A stretch of 47,175 nucleotides of DNA from GCA-2683135 sp964507445 (GTDB lineage Bacteria; Planctomycetota; GCA-002687715), in assembly GCA_964507445.1 (NCBI GenBank), contig CAZDQF010000027.1:1-47175 (forward strand), in the 5' to 3' direction. The notes beneath the pieces are model-generated. The model made no database searches and was not told where the DNA came from. It saw only the letters and a program-made list of their open reading frames with translations. The stretch's first letter is position 1, and each line of letters starts with the position of its first letter. Positions 43,245 to 47,175 of the stretch are shown here, one piece after another. The position numbers were made by a program, and so were the translations under genes.

Positions 43245-43891
43245 ATGTCAGATGAACTTGATCAGATAGCGGCTGTCTTCCGTCGGTTGTTTGACCGAGA
43301 GCCAAGGGAGTTCCGAGACCAGGCGAGGGGCGTGACCAGGCGAGGGGCGTGACCGACTATCGAGACGGTGTCCAGTGGCACGCGGTTGTCTGGCCGGAAG
43401 ACCAAGCGCTTTACTTCGGCGTGAATCTGGAGGGCCTCACGTACGATGGCTGGCCCATAGCGAGGCTGCTGCGTCGGGAAGCGGAGTCGCCCCAACTCCC
43501 GGAGCTCGCGAGGTTGATCCGAGACCCAGACGAAGTGATCCTGAGGATGACCCGGGACGCTTGGCAAGCGGCGATCCGTCCTCCGATTGAGGAGTGGCAC
43601 ATTTGCTGGCGCTCCCTTATCGACCTCGACGAGGACGTGTGGCGCGTCATCGTGGAGGAGTGCTTAGGCTGCCTGGGGGGCACGGCTCGAGCGGCTTCGC
43701 GAGGGCGACAGGCCGTGACGTTGAAGAACTCCCGTGAGAGAAGGGAGATGCCGACATCACCGCACCTCCACTTCTGGGTGAAGATCCTGGATGAGGCTCG
43801 GACTGCGCGGCGCCTTGAGGGAGCGATACGCGAGGCGTCGCTCACCCTACTACCCCTGTATTCGTGGGTGACGGCTCGGTCGGCGCCATGA
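43245..43891 (+). pseudogene. Unknown ORF broken by a 17-bp tandem duplication
   Basis: An ATG at 43245 opens a frame reading MSDELDQIAAVFRRLFDREP ... RDQARGVT that stops shortly after 43340, while a second frame from 43349 continues to 43891 (TDYRDGVQWHAVVWPEDQALYFGVNLEGL ...). Between them the 17-nt unit AGGCGAGGGGCGTGACC occurs twice in tandem (43321-43337, 43338-43354). Removing one copy joins both parts in a single frame of about 209 codons. The C-terminal half could be translated alone from the GTG at 43349, but it lacks a ribosome binding site. I do not recognise the family. Either a recent inactivation or a slippage-type switch would explain this. Confidence 0.7.
43321..43354. repeat. 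17-bp tandem duplication
   Basis: Two identical copies of AGGCGAGGGGCGTGACC lie head to tail. Because 17 is not a multiple of three the extra copy shifts the reading frame of the surrounding ORF. Confidence 0.95.
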
Positions 43892-43993
43892 CTCGCCTCT
43901 CCGCGTAGGGCGTGGTGTTTCGTCGCCGAGCCCTGGCGCCGTGCTTCCATTCTGTCGGTCTTGGGGCGAGAATGCAGGGAGATCGGAGCTGAT

Positions 43994-44716
43994 ATGAGTC
44001 TCATGCGATTTCTGCCGGTGGTCGTCGTGTTGCTGCTCTCGGGGTGCGCTTCGCGGTCTGGATGGGATGGAGAGATTCAGCAGTGGGGAGCCATGCGACG
44101 CGTGCTCGGAGAAGGGCGGACGGAGGGGCGGGTCGCGCTCGCCGACCTGGCCGGGTCCGAGGATCTCTACGCGGTGGGGGCGCTCGCTGCTCTGGAGGGG
44201 GAGGTGACCATCGTCGATGGTCAGGTCTGGATCGCCCAGGCCGACGGGGAGAGTGCGCCGAGCCGCCTCCTCGGCGACGGCGAGCTGCAAGCGACGCTGC
44301 TCGTGGCCGCGCGGGTTCCGGTGTGGCGCACCTACCCTCTCAACGCGGATGTGTCCCCGTTGGAACTGGATGGCTACGTCTCCGCCGCTGCGGCCAGTCA
44401 CGGGATCGACACCTCGCGCCCGTTTCCATTCCTCGTCAAGGGACCTGTGACCCACCTCGAGGCACACGTCGTCAACGGCATGTGCCCGATGCAGGCAGAG
44501 CCGGACTCCGATCATGCTCCCGTCCGATTCCACCTGGAGACGGTTGACGCTACCCTCGTCGGGATCCACGCGGAGGGCCAGGCCGGCGTCCTGACCCATC
44601 ACGGGAGCACGACCCACATCCACGTCGTCGTCCCCGGCCAACGCACCCGTATGGGGCACGTCGAATCCGTCGGATTGGGACGCGGCGCCTCGCTGTGGCT
44701 ACCCGTGCGTGAATGA
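43994..44716 (+). CDS. Acetolactate-decarboxylase-like lipoprotein
   Basis: This 240-residue protein starts at the ATG at 43994 (GGAG upstream) with a lipoprotein signal: VVVVLLLSGC puts the lipidated cysteine at about residue 18. The rest follows the acetolactate decarboxylase family: WGAMRRVLGEGRTEGRV, LYAVGALAALEGEVTIVDGQVW (about 55-80), FPFLVKGPVTHLEAHVVNG, and near the C-terminus GVLTHHGSTTHIHVVV ... MGHVESV, where histidines correspond to the family's zinc ligands (HxH and GHV). The classical enzyme is cytoplasmic and makes acetoin from acetolactate; here the export signal suggests a different substrate or a binding role. It is flanked by broken genes and has no operon partner. Confidence 0.72.
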   Translation: MSLMRFLPVVVVLLLSGCASRSGWDGEIQQWGAMRRVLGEGRTEGRVALADLAGSEDLYAVGALAALEGEVTIVDGQVWIAQADGESAPSRLLGDGELQATLLVAARVPVWRTYPLNADVSPLELDGYVSAAAASHGIDTSRPFPFLVKGPVTHLEAHVVNGMCPMQAEPDSDHAPVRFHLETVDATLVGIHAEGQAGVLTHHGSTTHIHVVVPGQRTRMGHVESVGLGRGASLWLPVRE

Positions 44717-44725
44717 TGCCGTGGG

Positions 44726-44885
44726 TCACTTGGACCCGCACATGCGCTTCCAGTCCTCGATGACCGGCCCGAGGTTCTCCAAGCGAGTTGGTCAACAGGA
44801 TCGTGTCCCGCAAGGGGATGAGCGGGGTCTCGATGGTCTCCGTGCTGCCGTCGGGGAGCTGCGCCAGAATCGCCTGGCGTAACTC
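44726..44885 (-). pseudogene. Frame-broken C-terminal remnant of an unknown gene
   Basis: On the minus strand one frame reads ELRQAILAQLPDGSTETIE then PLIPLRDTILLTN, and after a one-base frame change near 44795 it continues LENLGPVIEDWKRMCGSK and a stop at 44726-44728. The joined sequence looks like a natural protein end, whereas each frame alone does not. An in-frame stop sits just before the start of the fragment. I cannot name the family. Confidence 0.4.
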
Positions 44886-45007
44886 TCACGTTTCCAGTGA
44901 TTTATCCCGATTGCTCTTCGCGGCGGGGCTCGACTCGGTGAGCACCTGCTTCATTGGTGGACGCTGTCCGCCGGATTCCTGGCGGTGGGGTCTTGCAGGT
45001 GTGGAGT

Positions 45008-45025
45008 GTGTCGTATATCCTACAC
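45008..45025. promoter_or_regulatory. Operator-like dyad at the XRE gene start
   Basis: GTGTCGTATATCCTACAC is an imperfect 18-bp dyad (GTGTnGnATATnCnACAC) that ends 3 nt before the XRE start codon. It includes a -10-like TATATCC. This placement suggests autoregulation by the XRE protein and a short or absent leader. Confidence 0.5.
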
Positions 45026-45028
45026 ATC

Positions 45029-45382
45029 ATGAGTGAGTTCGGCAGCTACATCCGTGAGCGACGTGAAGGGCGCCGGAGCGGGGACCCGCGGTTTTCCGTG
45101 CGCCAGGTGGCGTCCCGGATCGGGGTCGAGCCGTCGTACCTGAGCAAGGTGGAGAGGGGGGCGGAGGCGGCGCCCTCGGAGGCGACGATCCGTCGGTTGG
45201 CGGCGGAGCTGGATGAGGACCCGGACGTGTTGTTGGCGTTGGGTGGGAAGGTGTCTGCGGAGTTGCAGCAGATCATCCGGCGACGTCCCGAGCTGTTTGC
45301 CCAGCTGATCCGGGAGTTGGCCGAGCTGCCGGATCAAGCGGTACTGCGGCTGACGCGGGAGGTTCGGGACGGGAAATGGTGA
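45029..45382 (+). CDS. XRE-family helix-turn-helix regulator
   Basis: This 117-residue protein has an N-terminal helix-turn-helix of the XRE/Cro type (about 5-75): GSYIRERREGRR, FSVRQVASRIGVEPSYLSKVERG and PSEATIRRLAAELDEDPDVLLALGGKV. The C-terminal 40 residues (LQQIIRRRPELFAQLIRELAELPDQAVLRLTREV) are helical and may dimerise. The ATG at 45029 is chosen because the helix-turn-helix begins there; an upstream in-frame start at 44954 would run through the dyad. It has no Shine-Dalgarno sequence. A 343-residue conserved protein begins 45 bp later and is probably co-transcribed, so the regulator likely controls that gene as well as itself. Confidence 0.88.
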   Translation: MSEFGSYIRERREGRRSGDPRFSVRQVASRIGVEPSYLSKVERGAEAAPSEATIRRLAAELDEDPDVLLALGGKVSAELQQIIRRRPELFAQLIRELAELPDQAVLRLTREVRDGKW

Positions 45383-45427
45383 GCAGGATCGGGTGGGGAG
45401 ACGGAAGAGAACAAAGAGGAGCGAGCG

Positions 45428-46459
45428 ATGATCGAACTGAATAGGCGTAACGACGGCTTGGTGTTCCGCTTCCCGGAGGTGCATCCGCAGGCGCGGCTCT
45501 CCATCTCCTTCAGGCGTACCCTGCGCATCCCCGATGACGACTCGGACTATCCCCTTCCTCCCGGTCTCGGGGATTTTCCCCTGGTGCACGTGGACGACTT
45601 CGCCGCTCGGCTGACCGCCGGGCAGCTCGAGCGAGGCGGCGTGCTGATGCCCATGTATCAGTCTGAGGCCATGTGGGTGAGTTTCGACGGCCACTCTGTT
45701 TCGCGGCGGAGGGACTACCCGTTCCTGGTGAAGATCGCCGCCGGCAAGATCAACGCGGTCACCGGCGAGGACTGGAGCGACGGCGCCCATCGTGATCCCC
45801 AGGACTACGTGGTCGTGCCGGAGCAGCCCTGGTTGGATGGCTACTGCGTGGAGAAGGGGATCATCAGGCAGTTTGTGGCTGCGCCTCTCGGTGCCGGCTA
45901 CAGCGCCGAGGAGCAGCTGACCGGGGAGGCGACCTGGGGCGGGCTGCAGATCATGGCCTGTCCGATGAAGAGGGAGGCCTTCGAGCGTCACTACCCACAG
46001 GCACCGGACGATTCGTACGGGTTGGCGGCACCGCGGGAATGCGCCTACGCTGTCCCAGCCCCGATGGAAACGGGCGCCATGGGCCTGGCCGCGGGGGGGC
46101 GCATGCGCCAGGAAATCGAGGAAGACCCCTACGACCTTTCAGACTGGGACCTGCGCAACACCAGCCGTTGCTTCGTTCACCTGACCAACTCCCTCGTCTG
46201 GCGCAAGATCACCGGGTCCGAACCTCCTACCACACCACCCACTGCTGCGGAGTACGAACGCGCGGGTCTTCCGTGGTTCGATTACTACGGCGACGGTCCT
46301 GCCCTCGACGGCGGAGAACGGCTCAAGAAACTGAAGAGCCTCGCTCAACTCGGGACCGAGGACGGCGGCGCCCCCCTGCCCGAGAACGAATCCGTCCGTC
46401 CGTCCAACATCGTCAACCTGCGGCAGGGTCTCTCCCGAACCCAGGTGCGTGAGTGCTGA
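45428..46459 (+). CDS. Conserved protein of unknown function linked to an XRE regulator
   Basis: This 343-residue protein has no signal peptide or membrane span and starts at an ATG with GAGGAG upstream. Conserved-looking blocks are MPMYQSEAMWVSFDGHSV (about 74-91), YPFLVKIAAGKINAVTGEDW, QDYVVVPEQPWLDGYCVEKGIIRQFVA, LAAGGRMRQEIEEDPYDLSDWD (about 220-241), TSRCFVHLTNS and AGLPWFDYYGDG (about 280-291), ending in KLKSLAQLG. I recall similar proteins in several phyla but know no assigned role. The pairing with an XRE gene suggests a stress-, stationary-phase- or toxin-related system, but no toxin or peptidase motif is visible. Confidence 0.8.
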   Translation: MIELNRRNDGLVFRFPEVHPQARLSISFRRTLRIPDDDSDYPLPPGLGDFPLVHVDDFAARLTAGQLERGGVLMPMYQSEAMWVSFDGHSVSRRRDYPFLVKIAAGKINAVTGEDWSDGAHRDPQDYVVVPEQPWLDGYCVEKGIIRQFVAAPLGAGYSAEEQLTGEATWGGLQIMACPMKREAFERHYPQAPDDSYGLAAPRECAYAVPAPMETGAMGLAAGGRMRQEIEEDPYDLSDWDLRNTSRCFVHLTNSLVWRKITGSEPPTTPPTAAEYERAGLPWFDYYGDGPALDGGERLKKLKSLAQLGTEDGGAPLPENESVRPSNIVNLRQGLSRTQVREC

Positions 46460-46582
46460 GCGAGGCGTCGCGGTCGTCTCAACGAGCAGGTCGTCCGACC
46501 TCGCCCAGGTGATGACCGAAGTCCTCCACGACCGCACTCAATTCCACGTGTGCAAAGACCGCGGTGATCTACGGGCGGCGTG

Positions 46583-47175
46583 TCACTGCGCCGTCCAGCT
46601 GTAGCTGTTGCCCTGCGGTGAGAAGAGAATCCGCGTCGGTGGGTTGCCCTGGAGGGACGGGATGAGTCCGCTCGTGCCGCCGGTGGCGTCCCACCAGTCG
46701 TAGATCATGTCCGTGTTGAGCGCGGGGGAGCCGAAGGTGCCGGCCTGGAAGAGGGTGGGCCCGCCGTCGGTGGCGGCGCCGGCCCCGGCGCTCATGCCGA
46801 GGAACTGCGGGTCACCTCCGAACACCGGCGTGGCGACGGCGCCGATTCCGATGCCGTTGAGGTTGTCCAGTGACAGCTCACCGGTGGCGGCGTTGAGGAC
46901 GATGTCGAAGGAGACGCTCGATGTGGGTTCGCCGTAATAGGGGAGTCCCTGGTACGAGACCACGACGGTGTCGCTGGAGGGGGGGACGTTGACGGTTATG
47001 GAGCCCGCTGAGCTCGGGTCCAGGTCCGTCCAGAAGCCGATGGAGGGGTCGTGGGTGAGGGCCTCGGCGACGCTGGCCGAGAAATCCGAGCTGCCGGCCC
47101 CTGCCCCGAAGAGGACCCGGCCGTTGCTGCCGACCCAGATGGTGGTGTAGGTCGTTCCGTAGAACACGAAGGGCG
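46583..47175 (-). CDS. C-terminal part of a secreted nidogen-like protein (partial, 5' end outside window)
   Basis: At least 197 residues are present; the frame is open to the right edge, so the start lies beyond the window. The segment FYGTTYTTIWVGSNGRVLFG, DPSIGFWTDLDPSSAGSITV and VVVSYQGLPYYGEPTSSVSFDIVL resembles NIDO (nidogen extracellular) and related beta-sandwich domains in planctomycete surface proteins. The last residues (TRILFSPQGNSYSWTAQ) show no anchor or sorting signal. It is convergent with the 343-residue gene (123 bp apart). Surface or extracellular location is inferred from the family, because the signal peptide is not in view. Confidence 0.65.
   Translation of the reverse strand, partial: PFVFYGTTYTTIWVGSNGRVLFGAGAGSSDFSASVAEALTHDPSIGFWTDLDPSSAGSITVNVPPSSDTVVVSYQGLPYYGEPTSSVSFDIVLNAATGELSLDNLNGIGIGAVATPVFGGDPQFLGMSAGAGAATDGGPTLFQAGTFGSPALNTDMIYDWWDATGGTSGLIPSLQGNPPTRILFSPQGNSYSWTAQ

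Larger units (their letters stand above)
44717..45028. other. 312-bp region with a gene remnant
   Basis: This gap carries a frame-broken coding remnant on the minus strand (44726-44885) and, at its right end, the operator-like dyad of the XRE gene. Nothing else could be supported. Confidence 0.6.

Overview
The window is a GC-rich bacterial chromosome segment. It most likely comes from a member of the Planctomycetota. The support is a cluster of planctomycete-type genes (DUF1549/DUF1553 cytochrome, DUF1501 Tat protein, c-type heme/WD40 protein), an ECF sigma factor next to a Ser/Thr kinase fused to a formylglycine-generating-enzyme-like domain, and very many large secreted proteins built from HEAT, IPT/TIG, FG-GAP, lamin-tail and LamG modules. 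The phylum call is inference; there is no rRNA in the window.

Layout. Positions 1-2474 (minus strand) hold lipA-pdhA-pdhB, a 2-oxoacid dehydrogenase operon cut by the left edge. A DUF72 gene (2584) diverges from it. From 3500 to 12498 all genes are on the plus strand and encode exported proteins: a DPP-IV-like S9 peptidase, three related HEAT-repeat proteins (two long, one short) and a beta-helix protein. A DUF2270 membrane protein (minus) and a HEAT plus ThuA/GATase-like protein (plus) diverge around 13.4 kb. A tRNA-Ala(CGC) lies at 15.84 kb. Just after it comes a scrap zone (15.9-18.3 kb) with a DUF1330 gene, a 5'-truncated near-identical copy of an endonuclease/exonuclease/phosphatase (EEP) domain, and an apparent remnant of a HEPN-type gene on the opposite strand.

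Positions 18.3-23.6 kb (plus) carry an astacin metalloprotease with IPT, FG-GAP and lamin-tail domains and a paralogue of its C-terminal half. Facing them on the minus strand (23.7-31.8 kb) are, in transcription order, an ECF sigma factor, a giant trypsin-like/IPT secreted protein and a kinase-FGE fusion, which look like one regulatory and surface module. Next come the intact LamG-EEP protein (full-length parent or partner of the 16.7 kb copy), a metallophosphoesterase and a small membrane protein. Positions 36.1-42.8 kb (plus) form a tight four-gene operon: thioredoxin/YHS protein, DUF1549-DUF1553 cytochrome, DUF1501, and heme c/WD40.

Positions 42.8-45.0 kb look like decaying accessory DNA: a tRNA-Ala 3'-end copy, an ORF broken by a 17-bp tandem duplication, an acetolactate-decarboxylase-like lipoprotein that is intact, and a frame-broken gene remnant. 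An XRE regulator with a dyad at its start and a conserved 343-residue partner follow. A secreted nidogen-like protein runs off the right edge.

No CRISPR array, integrase, transposase, reverse transcriptase or rRNA was seen. All family calls rest on reading motifs by eye.
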